21,314 nt of DNA from DATJUF01 sp035524095 (lineage in GTDB: Bacteria > Desulfobacterota > Binatia > Binatales > Binataceae): NCBI GenBank assembly GCA_035524095.1, contig DATKPK010000002.1, positions 1 to 21,314 of the forward strand, read 5' to 3'. Each line of letters starts with the position of its first letter. Position 1 is the stretch's first letter. The notes beneath the pieces are model-generated. The model saw only the letters and a program-made list of their open reading frames with translations. It ran no database searches and had not been told where the DNA came from. The position numbers and the translations under genes were made by a program. Below are positions 1 to 7,300 of this stretch, one piece after another.

Positions 1-1
1 G

Positions 2-352
2 TCAGCCATCGCAGCCGCCGACATTGTTGTTATCCCCGTGCAGCCCTCCCCTTATGATGTGTGGGCAGCCAAGGAAATCGTTGATCTCATCACAGAAGTC
101 CAGGTCATTAAGGCGCACCTTAAAGCCGTATTTGCGGTGAACCGTAAGATCGTGGGTACGGCGATTGGAAGGGATGTCGCTGCCGCGCTCGCTAGTTACC
201 CTGTACCCGTACTGGAAGCGGCGATCTCCCAACGAGTAGGCTTTGCCGAAAGCGCCGCCGCCGGTCAAACGGTTCTGGAAACAGATGCAACCGGCCCAGG
301 TGCGGAAGAAATCCGGGCGATGGTAGCCGAGTTGATGGAGCAGACCGCATGA
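2..352 (+). CDS. parA: ParA-family partition ATPase, C-terminal part (5' end outside window)
   Basis: The reading frame is open from base 2, so this is the C-terminal 116 residues of a longer protein. The segment DIVVIPVQPSPYDVWAA matches the region of ParA/Soj/MinD-type deviant Walker ATPases that follows Walker B, where the chain leads from a buried beta strand into a helix with a conserved proline and tryptophan. The Walker A region would lie upstream and is not seen. Such proteins bind DNA nonspecifically, hydrolyse ATP and segregate low-copy plasmids with a centromere-binding partner. The stop codon overlaps the start of the next gene (ATGA at 349-352), the classic translationally coupled par operon. 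The family call is confident. The cargo could in principle be something other than a plasmid, but the neighbouring replication genes argue for plasmid partition. Confidence 0.85.
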   Translation, partial: SAIAAADIVVIPVQPSPYDVWAAKEIVDLITEVQVIKAHLKAVFAVNRKIVGTAIGRDVAAALASYPVPVLEAAISQRVGFAESAAAGQTVLETDATGPGAEEIRAMVAELMEQTA

Positions 353-612
353 GTGGGAAATCCATCAACTTCAACCCGAACCCACGCAACAAACCGCAGT
401 CAAGCGCTACCGCTCTTGATGCGTTTGTGAACGGCGAGACTGAGCAGCAGCCGACCCCCAAGGAACAACCCATCGAGAAGAAGCCGCTCAAGAGACTGAC
501 GTTCGACATTGCCGCTGATCTGCACAAAAGGATTCGGATGACATGTCTGGGCAGGGACAAGGACATGGCCGAGGAGCTGAGGCGAATCCTTGAAGAGAAT
601 TTCCCCGCCTGA
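349..612 (+). CDS. Small ribbon-helix-helix protein, probable ParB/ParG-like partition partner
   Basis: An 87-residue protein coupled to parA by an ATGA overlap. The first about 45 residues are polar and probably disordered (rich in N, Q, P, E, K). From about residue 47 the pattern LKRLTFDIAADLHKRIRMTC, followed by an amphipathic helix ending LRRILEENF, fits a ribbon-helix-helix fold: one short beta strand that reads DNA, then two helices for dimerisation. ParA-partner proteins of the ParG/Omega type have exactly this design, a flexible basic N-terminus that touches ParA plus an RHH domain that binds the centromere and autoregulates the operon. I see the fold pattern and the context. The partition role is inferred. 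A CopG-like repressor with no partition role is the alternative. Confidence 0.72.
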   Translation: MSGKSINFNPNPRNKPQSSATALDAFVNGETEQQPTPKEQPIEKKPLKRLTFDIAADLHKRIRMTCLGRDKDMAEELRRILEENFPA

Positions 613-615
613 AAA

Positions 616-667
616 CCGTATCGCCACCGAACACCAAAGCCGCATTGCCTTATTTACGGCGATACGG
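616..667. terminator. Perfect 10-bp inverted repeat between convergent genes
   Basis: CCGTATCGCC at 616-625 is the exact reverse complement of GGCGATACGG at 658-667, with a 32-nt loop. It fills the 58-bp gap between the converging ends of the partition partner gene (stop at 612) and the repL-like gene (stop at 671). No T-run follows on either strand, so a factor-dependent bidirectional terminator or a protein-binding site (for example a centromere for the RHH protein) are both possible. Confidence 0.45.
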
Positions 668-670
668 CAG

Positions 671-1264
671 TCAGCTAGCGTTATCTGGACCTGATTGTGC
701 AGGCGAGGACAGATTGAGGTCGAGACCGGGCAGGGTAGGTTGATCCTTCTTAAGCTTGTAGCCCTTGACGAAGGCCAGCCTATCTCCATTGAACATAAAA
801 CGGATGTTCACGAAGAAGAGACCAGAGTTCGGACTCCTGAAAAGGAACTCCTTCTCCAGAAGCTCTCGCAGACCGCGCCGGTAGGTAACGGGATGCAATG
901 TCGAGCTGTAGGCGTCGAGCGGCACGGTATCTTGACCCGGACGTTCCCGGACCTGTTTATAGACGGTTTCAAATACAGCCAGACCCGCCTTCGACAGGCC
1001 AGCAGCCTGCTTCAGTCCAGCGAGATAGAGCTTCACAAAGCGTTCCTTGTCTACTTCCTCCCATTCATACGCGATGGCCCCACCATGACCTAGTATTTCA
1101 CCGGAGCCGCTATCGACCACTAACCCGCGCATATCCGTACCAATTTGCGCTCTCTTGCTGCGCTTTATCTCTGACTCAGAAGGGATGCTCGGATTGGTTT
1201 GATAAACCTTGACACCGTATCTCTCATCGATAGCATTTTTGGAATTCTGGTCGTCTTTGTTCAT
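671..1264 (-). CDS. RepL-like plasmid replication initiator (winged helix)
   Basis: Read from the ATG at 1264 the product has 197 residues. This start has AAGAGA about 7 nt upstream and is preferred over an in-frame TTG at 1309. The C-terminal half carries the pattern of RepL-type replication/maintenance proteins: FVKLYLAGLKQAAGLSKA, a helix-turn-helix with a recognition helix near YRRGLRELLEKEFLFRS, then a wing ending in FVNIRFMFNGDRLAFVKGY, where the NGDR...FVK segment is characteristic. Such initiators bind an origin usually located within or beside their own gene. It is transcribed convergently to the par genes. The region upstream holds repeated TGARCRAAC elements, two of them in an inverted pair around the promoter, so autoregulation and origin binding are likely. 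The family assignment is from recall of the motif, not an alignment. Confidence 0.7.
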   Translation of the reverse strand: MNKDDQNSKNAIDERYGVKVYQTNPSIPSESEIKRSKRAQIGTDMRGLVVDSGSGEILGHGGAIAYEWEEVDKERFVKLYLAGLKQAAGLSKAGLAVFETVYKQVRERPGQDTVPLDAYSSTLHPVTYRRGLRELLEKEFLFRSPNSGLFFVNIRFMFNGDRLAFVKGYKLKKDQPTLPGLDLNLSSPAQSGPDNAS

Positions 1265-1280
1265 TTTTCGATCTCTTTTT

Positions 1281-1365
1281 TGAGCGAACACGAACAGCAC
1301 TTTGTACAAGTTCGCTCATCTTTGCAAGGTAAAAGTGAGCAAACAAAATCAGAAAGTGAACAAAC
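1281..1365. repeat. Iteron-like repeats upstream of the replication initiator (candidate oriV/operator)
   Basis: Four copies of a 9-bp element TGARCRAAC: TGAGCGAAC at 1281-1289, its reverse complement GTTCGCTCA at 1310-1318, TGAGCAAAC at 1336-1344 and TGAACAAAC at 1357-1365. A degenerate inverted copy lies near 1387-1395. The last two direct copies are 21 bp apart, two helical turns, and share the longer frame AAAGTGARCAAACA. The first two form a perfect inverted repeat straddling the likely repL promoter. An AT-rich stretch (about 1390-1447, with an A8 run at 1434-1441) follows, as expected of an unwinding element. This fits initiator iterons plus operator. The origin call is inference. Confidence 0.5.
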
Positions 1366-1452
1366 ACGCGCTAAAACTGATCGTGTCGGTTCATATAAAT
1401 CAAGTGGTTAAAGCATTCTCTCTTCTTATACTTAAAAAAAAGATTATGCGTA

Positions 1453-1518
1453 GGAGTTATCCATGCCCGCCGCCGCGCCTTCAAATGAGCGCTGTAGGCG
1501 GCGGGTGTGGGTAACTCC
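1453..1518 (-). other. Long GC-rich hairpin, terminator-like on the minus strand
   Basis: Three nested stems close one 66-nt hairpin: GGAGTTA 1453-1459 with TAACTCC 1512-1518, CCCGCCGCC 1466-1474 with GGCGGCGGG 1497-1505, and GCGC 1475-1478 with GCGC 1489-1492, plus CC/GG at 1461-1462/1509-1510. Read on the minus strand, the stem is followed after 11 nt by a run of eight T (1441-1434). That distance is long for a classic intrinsic terminator, but the order (structured RNA, hairpin, U-run) suits the 3' end of a minus-strand transcript. It sits between the iterons and the pseudoknotted segment. No protein is encoded here. Confidence 0.45.
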
Positions 1519-1553
1519 GTGAAGAAGAAGCATAGCCCGATAATTAATCGATG

Positions 1554-1669
1554 AAGGGATACGTGATCGACATCCCCCGCCACACTGGAAGCTCAAGCCT
1601 ATCAAAGGCTTTCGCTTCCCGAGAAAGGGAAAGACCCTTTCTCGACTATCCCTTGAAACACGGCGGGGG
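1554..1669 (-). ncRNA. Candidate structured RNA: pseudoknot enclosing two hairpins
   Basis: Two long pairings cross each other. AAGGGATA 1554-1561 pairs with TATCCCTT 1647-1654, and CCCCCGCC 1574-1581 pairs with GGCGGGGG 1662-1669, which is H-type pseudoknot topology. Inside lie two adjacent hairpins: GGAAGC/GCTTCC (1587-1592/1614-1619) continuing as AAGCCT/AGGCTT (1595-1600/1606-1611), and GAGAAAGGG/CCCTTTCTC (1621-1629/1635-1643). The 2x2 internal loop of the first hairpin reads GA/GA on the minus strand, a tandem G-A motif that is stable in RNA, and UC/UC on the plus strand. This favours a minus-strand transcript. No family of known plasmid or regulatory RNA is recognised. Alternatives are a structured single-strand or double-strand replication origin, or a leader element for the primase gene at 1794. 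Confidence 0.42.
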
Positions 1670-1793
1670 CTGAGGGGCATCTATTTGTAGTTTTCTTCTA
1701 TGCAGTGATTGCATATCTCATCTAGCAACGCTATCGTCCGATTGCCTTTGACCTGCCACCAGGAGAGCAGGGGCATCACCGAAAGCGTTTGAT

Positions 1794-2672
1794 ATGGTGC
1801 AACAACTTGCCGAAGCCCTGAGAATGCTTGATACCTTCGCCACTGTAGGGGCGACGCACTTCGATCTGACGTTCACCAGCATCGACGGCGAGAAGCGCGG
1901 CTTTAGACCCAGCCAATCGCTTGCCCAACTCAAAAACTCCATGCCCAAGCTGTTCCCAGGTGCAGCCGAACGCCAGAACAACATCATCGTGCGACCGACC
2001 AGCGACAAAGCCCATTTCGTGCAGCTTGACGATCTGGACGCCGCAGGACTGAGCAGGGTAGGGGAGGCGGCATTCATGACCCTTGAGACCAGCCCCGGCA
2101 ATCACCAGGCATGGATAGCCGTTTGCGGGCTACCCCACCCGCAGGAAGCTAAAGACTTCGCCAGGAGGCTGAGAAAAGGCACCGGAGCGGATCAGACCGC
2201 CAGCGGTGCCACCCGAGTCGCCGGGACCCTCAACTACAAACGCAAATACGAACCCGACTTCCCCACGGTTGCCATCCAAACCAGCACTCCCGGCAGAATC
2301 ATGACCGCTGCCCAGCTCGAATCACTAGGCATCGTAGCGGCACCCGAGCCGGTGACCGTCCTTCCCTCCACCGCCGCCCGTGTGTCCCGCAGAAGCGAAG
2401 CCGCCATCCGCGCCCGGAAATGGCCGGATTACACTCGTTGCCTCCAAAGCGCCCCTCTGAACCAAGGCAACACCGGCCCGGATACGAGCCGCGCCGATTT
2501 CACATGGTGCATGACGGCGCTCGACTGGGGATTCGACATCCCCGAGACGAGCGCGAAGCTGATGGAAGTAAGCGCCAAGGCTAAGGAGAATGGACCCCGC
2601 TATGCCGCGCTGACCACCCAGAACGCCGCTGCAGCAGTCGAGCGAAAGGGTCAGAAGGTGGGCAGGGGGTAG
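1794..2672 (+). CDS. RepB-type plasmid DNA primase / replication protein
   Basis: A 292-residue protein whose first about 170 residues match the archaeo-eukaryotic-primase-like domain found in plasmid RepB primases and some relaxases. Visible motifs are ML.TFATVGATHFDLTFT, the strand NNIIVRPTSDKAHFVQLDDLD with the acidic LDDL pair, FMTLETSPGNHQAW and RVAGTLNYKRKY, the last being the signature basic stretch. The role would be priming DNA synthesis on plasmid or transferred single strands. The C-terminal part (WPDYTRCLQSAP...SRADFTWCMTALDWG) is a helical segment often found with this domain. There is no convincing ribosome binding site close to the ATG. The frame stays open upstream to a stop at 1749-1751, but no usual start codon lies between, so the N-terminus is uncertain or translation is unusual. 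It follows the structured non-coding block. Confidence 0.75.
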   Translation: MVQQLAEALRMLDTFATVGATHFDLTFTSIDGEKRGFRPSQSLAQLKNSMPKLFPGAAERQNNIIVRPTSDKAHFVQLDDLDAAGLSRVGEAAFMTLETSPGNHQAWIAVCGLPHPQEAKDFARRLRKGTGADQTASGATRVAGTLNYKRKYEPDFPTVAIQTSTPGRIMTAAQLESLGIVAAPEPVTVLPSTAARVSRRSEAAIRARKWPDYTRCLQSAPLNQGNTGPDTSRADFTWCMTALDWGFDIPETSAKLMEVSAKAKENGPRYAALTTQNAAAAVERKGQKVGRG

Positions 2673-2742
2673 TGACCAAAATACGTGACAATACCCTCGA
2701 AACAGCCTAAACTCGAAGAGATTTGGAGTACAAGCAGCCGAC

Positions 2743-2997
2743 ATGATTCACAAAGCAAAAGACCTCTCGCCGGACCAGAAAACGCTCATCGAGGGCTTGT
2801 TGGGCCGTTCCGTTTCCGAGGACGAAGCCATCAGCATCCGCACGATGGGTCCTGGCGGAGCGCCGGAGTGGTTACAGGCGTCGTGGGAAAGCGCAAAGCG
2901 TTCAGGCGTAGATCAGCTTTCGATGGACGAGATCGACGCCGAAATCGATGCTGCCCGTAAGGAGCGGCACAGCCGCAGGCAGCCCACGGAGCAATGA
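2743..2997 (+). CDS. Antitoxin of a PIN-type toxin-antitoxin pair
   Basis: An 84-residue acidic, helical protein directly upstream of a PIN-family toxin and overlapping its start by ATGA (2994-2997). The layout LSPDQKTLIEGLLGRSVSED, then PEWLQASWESAKR, then LSMDEIDAEIDAARKER resembles the small antitoxins that accompany COG1569-type PIN proteins, where the C-terminal helix with DEIDAEI binds and blocks the toxin active site. The N-terminal part probably dimerises and binds DNA. Upstream, the intergenic sequence 2673-2742 contains two GTGAC direct repeats 13 bp apart (near 2672 and 2685), a possible operator. The ribosome binding site is weak (GGAG about 15 nt before ATG). The function is inferred from gene order and length more than from a strong domain. 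Confidence 0.7.
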   Translation: MIHKAKDLSPDQKTLIEGLLGRSVSEDEAISIRTMGPGGAPEWLQASWESAKRSGVDQLSMDEIDAEIDAARKERHSRRQPTEQ

Positions 2998-3398
2998 TCC
3001 GGGTTGTCCTTGATACCAATATCCTGATTTCGGCATTGCTGACACCCGATGGCCTTCCGGCGCAGGTTCTCTCCCTTTGTGTTACAGACCGCGAGTTTCA
3101 GATCGTTCTAAGCGCCGATATCTACGCTGAATATGAGGAAGTCATCCGCCGACCCAAGTTCAAGCGGAGCGACCTTGAGATCAATGCAATCCTGCGCTCC
3201 GTCCGAGGAAGCGCCGCTTGGATTAGACCGAGCGCTACGGTTCGGGTATGTCTTGATCCTGATGATGACATTTTCCTGGAATGCGCCCAGGCAGGGGATG
3301 TTGATTACCTCGTGACAGGAAACACGAAGCATTTTCCCGCCGTGTGGGGACGAACACAGGTCGTAACGGCTCGCCGGTTCATCGATGCCTTGGCCTAA
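2994..3398 (+). CDS. PIN-domain ribonuclease toxin (COG1569-type)
   Basis: A 134-residue PIN-domain protein, full length for the family. The first acidic residue sits in the opening motif RVVLDTNILISALL (D7, with N9 next to it). E43 and E46 or E47 in the AEYEEVIRRPKF segment and the LDPDDDIFLECA motif near residues 88-99 supply the remaining metal ligands, and DYLVTGNTKHFP is the conserved fold segment after the active site. Such enzymes cleave RNA with Mg or Mn ions and are neutralised by the partner encoded just upstream. Coupling by ATGA ensures the antitoxin is made first. On a plasmid this pair would stabilise inheritance by post-segregational killing. Family assignment is strong. The RNA target cannot be read from sequence. 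Confidence 0.88.
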   Translation: MIRVVLDTNILISALLTPDGLPAQVLSLCVTDREFQIVLSADIYAEYEEVIRRPKFKRSDLEINAILRSVRGSAAWIRPSATVRVCLDPDDDIFLECAQAGDVDYLVTGNTKHFPAVWGRTQVVTARRFIDALA

Positions 3399-3493
3399 TA
3401 CCTGCTCAATTGTCAGAGTAAAGAAAACGGTCGTTTTCGTTACAGGATTTCTGGTCGTAGGCGGGCTGCACATTTCCCTTGTTTTTCTCAGTC

Positions 3494-3549
3494 AAGAAAG
3501 CCAGTAAAAGAATCAAGGTGAATTTTCACCTTCCTCTGACGGCTTTCTT
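3494..3549. repeat. Nested inverted repeats upstream of resolvase (candidate res site)
   Basis: AAGAAAGCC at 3494-3502 pairs with GGCTTTCTT at 3541-3549. Inside lies a second perfect palindrome, AAGGTGAA 3515-3522 and TTCACCTT 3525-3532 around TT. The block ends 17 bp before the resolvase ATG. Tn3-type resolvases bind res sites built of inverted repeats in exactly this position and repress their own promoter. The spacing is not the standard three-subsite layout, so a single crossover site or an operator are equally possible. Confidence 0.45.
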
Positions 3550-3566
3550 AACGATTCAGGTAGTTC

Positions 3567-4133
3567 ATGCGTATCGGCTACGCCAGGGTATCCACGCACG
3601 AGCAGAATCTTGACCTTCAGAAAGACGCGCTGAAGACGGCAGGGTGCGGGAAGATCATCGAGGACGTTGTCAGCGGAAAAATTGAACACCGCTCCGGCCT
3701 CGACCGTGTCCGGGAACAACTGCGCGAAGGCGACGTACTTGTCGTTTGGCGGTTGGATCGGCTCGGGCGTTCGCTCAAGCACCTCATTGAATTTATGACG
3801 GAACTGGAGCAACAAAAGGTGGGCTTCCAAAGCCTTCAGGAATCAATCGACACTACCACGCCGGGCGGCAAGCTGGTATTTCACATTTTTGGTGCATTGG
3901 CTGAGTTTGAGCGCAATCTGACCCGAGATAGGACGAAGGCGGGGCTTGATGCGGCGAGGTCCAGAGGACGCAAAGGCGGAAGGCCCAGGAAACTCAGCGC
4001 ACAACAATGCGCCGTCGCCCTTGATCTTTACAACCAGAAAAAGCACGGGATCGCTCAGATTTGTCTGACACTGGGCATATCGAAGCCGACTCTTTACGCG
4101 ATTGTGCACGAGTCGAAGGAGCTTCGGGTCTAA
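3567..4133 (+). CDS. Serine recombinase (Tn3-type resolvase / invertase family)
   Basis: A complete 188-residue small serine recombinase. The catalytic serine is S9 in RIGYARVSTHEQN. The conserved arginine cluster appears as VVWRLDRLGRSLKHLIEF (about residues 58-75), and FHIFGALAEFERNLTRDRTKAGLDAARSRGRKGGRP covers the dimer-interface E helix and the linker to the C-terminal helix-turn-helix (about residues 145-185, LGISKPTLYAIVHES). On a plasmid it would resolve dimers or cointegrates. It could also be a DNA invertase, but no inverted segment with flanking hix-like sites is visible. It stands alone between the toxin-antitoxin pair and the RHS gene, at the boundary where the cargo region starts, so it may also be a remnant of a transposon. 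Its promoter region carries the nested palindromes. Confidence 0.92.
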   Translation: MRIGYARVSTHEQNLDLQKDALKTAGCGKIIEDVVSGKIEHRSGLDRVREQLREGDVLVVWRLDRLGRSLKHLIEFMTELEQQKVGFQSLQESIDTTTPGGKLVFHIFGALAEFERNLTRDRTKAGLDAARSRGRKGGRPRKLSAQQCAVALDLYNQKKHGIAQICLTLGISKPTLYAIVHESKELRV

Positions 4134-4370
4134 AAAGCGGCATTATCCGGTCCGTGTACAAGGAGCAATCGGACTACTCCTCCATGCATCGATCGGACCT
4201 GGACGTAAAGGGTTCGCTTGGATTTCTGCCTTCGTCATTCACTTGTGGTACCCTTCCGACATCCCAGATTCGTGCATTCATACTGCACGGCCAAAATTTC
4301 GATGCCCATCGACGCCGCGCACGTGGTGCGTTGATTCCAGATAGCCAAGTGGTGAGTCTCAGGAGGCGGA

Positions 4371-7300
4371 ATGCTCGATAAGGCATTTTTCAAACTCATT
4401 GGCAGAACTTTGAACCCGTGCTGCCTCTGGCTATCTCTCGCGCTCTTCTGTTTGGTCACCCCCTTCGCAAGAGCGCAAGCCATCAATATTACGGGTGACT
4501 ATAGCGGCGTTTTAAACCAGCCAGGCGGCCCGGTAGTGCCCACGTTCACTTTCAGTATGCTTCTCTTCGAAGACGCAAATGGCAATGTGACCGGTGACTC
4601 GTTTGCTAACGTTCCGGGAGAACCTTATTTCGTCGTTGAGTCGCTGAGCGGGACTATTGCCAATGGGATTTTCAATTTCCAAGAGACTTCTATAGTCGCT
4701 CAAAACCCTGCACCCGGAACTTATTACTGCATCAAGAGCGGACAGCTCACTATTTCTGCTGATGGCTCTAGCCTGACGGGCCCCTGGACGGCTCCCGGCT
4801 GTGTACCAGGAACCATATCGATCAACATTTCTATCTCACAGCTTCTCGGTAACGCAGCTGGAATGCCGGGTGGTTGCAGCTGCGGCGATCCAATCAGCCT
4901 AGGCAATGGGAATCTATTCGAGTCGGCGTCAGATTACTCAACGTTCGGACAAAACGCATTGAGTTTTACTCGCTACTATAACAGTCTTGCCAATTCCAAC
5001 ACCTTTGCCAGTGCGCTCGGCGGAAATTGGCGTTCAAATTTCCAACGATACTTGCGAGTGTTGTCGAGCAGCAGGGTGATTGCGGAACGAGCTGATGGTC
5101 AACAGCTCCTATTCACACAACAAGGCGGTCAATGGGCGACTGATACCGACATAGACGTGTCGCTTACACAAAGCGGTTCTCTTTGGACCCTCACCGATGC
5201 GAATGACGCGATCGAAACATATTCAACAGCGTCAGCGGGTGAAGCGCTTCTGGAAACAATCCAGACAAGAAACGGGTACACACAAACCCTCCATTACGGA
5301 ACAGGCAATCAGCTCACCTCGGTCTCTGATTCCTATGGTCGAATGTTGCTTTTCACATACCAAAACAATCTCTTGAACACACTAACGACCCCTGATGGTC
5401 TCGTGGTCACATATGGCTACACCTCAAGCGGATACACGCCCGGAACCCTGGATCGACTGAGCACAGTTGAGTATTCGACAACGCCCAGCTCCATAGTTTC
5501 GTATCTATATGAGAACTCATCGCTTCCCTTCGCCCTAACCGGCATTACTGACGAGGACGGCAATCGCTACGCCACTTGGACATACGACGCAATGGGACGT
5601 GCGCTGACCAGCCAGCATGGAGGAGGTGCAGATCTTACCTCGGTTGCTTATAACGATTCCAATGGTCAGCGTACCCTCACAAACGCTCTTGGTCAGCAGT
5701 CCATCTACACTTTCACGACATTGCAGGGTATACCTAAGCTGACGGCTGTAGCGCGACAGGCAACGACATCGACTGCCGCAGCTAGCGAATCGTTTTCTTA
5801 TGACAGTAACGGATATCTCAGCAGTCGAACCGACTGGAACGGAAATCAGACTACCTTTGTAAACAACTTGCATGGTTTACCGACAAGTATCTCGGAAGCC
5901 GTGGGTACGTCGGCAACGCGAACCACATCGATAACCTACGACTCCACTTGGGTGCATCTTCCTTCGCTCATTTCGTCGGATGGCGTTGATATCAGCTACA
6001 CCTACGATGGCAGCGGAGAGCCGCTTACCAAGACGCTGACAGACACGACTACCACTACCACGCCTTACTCAACGAAGGGACAGAGCCGAACCTGGACAAA
6101 TACATGGTCGGATTTTCTCTTGGCATCGACACAGACGCCTAACGGAAACACGACCTCGTTTGGATATGACGGTACAGGCGCGCTAACGTCAATTACCGAT
6201 CCTCTGAAGCATGTAACAAACATCACGGCGCACTCCGGAGGGGGCCTGCCCGACACAGTTGTCGATCCGAACGGAGTCACGACAAACCTTGTTTACGACG
6301 GACGCCAGAGACGCATTAGTAGCACCGTTAGCGGGACCACGGGGACGTACAAAACGAGTTGGGCCTTCGATCTGGCGGGAAATCTTCTCACGACGACATT
6401 ACCGGACGGCTCTTTTCTAACGAATAGCTACGACACAGCCCATCGCCTGATCAAAACGACGGATGCACTCGGTAATTACATCAGCTATACGCTGAATGCG
6501 CTTGGAGATCGCACTGCCTCTGATATTTACCAAAATGGCGGTACGCTCACACGGCAGCGCTCGGGAACATTCGACGCCTTGGGACGCGAGCTTGTGGATA
6601 CGGGCGGCGCAGGACAGACCACGACGCGAACCTTTGATCCGAACGGCAACGTCCTTACCGTCGAGGACGGACTGAATCACATTACGACGAACACCTATGA
6701 CGCTCTGAACCGGTTGAGCCAAAGCACAGATGCGAACAGCGGAACGACAACCCCCGTTTACGACACGCATAACCGCGTCATTAGCGTCACGGATGCGAAC
6801 GGCAATGCGACGCTCTACACTCGAAACGGATTCGGGGATGTCATTCAGCAAACCAGCCCCGATTCAGGGATCTCAGTCTTTCGGTATGATTCAGATGCAA
6901 ATCTCGCGGGCAAAACAGACGCGTTGGGTATCGTCACCAATCAGACCTTTGATGCTCTCGACAGACCGCTGACGACGACCTATCCCGCCCACGCAGCGGA
7001 GAATGTTGCCTACACCTATGATCAGACCGGCTCCGGGTTCAGTTTCGGGATCGGCAGGCTCACAAGCGTCACGGATGCGGCGGGCTCGCTGACCAGGACC
7101 TACGAGGAACGCGGAAATCTTCTCTCCGAAGTCCGTGTGAACGGGACGACCACGCTCACGACAGGCTACACCTATGATGGCGCATCCCGCATTGCGAACA
7201 TGACGTACCCGGACGGCACCTTGGTCACGTATCAGCACGATGTCGCCGGATATGTCTCCACGGTGACAGCGAAGCTGCCTGGAGCATCCACAGCTACCAC

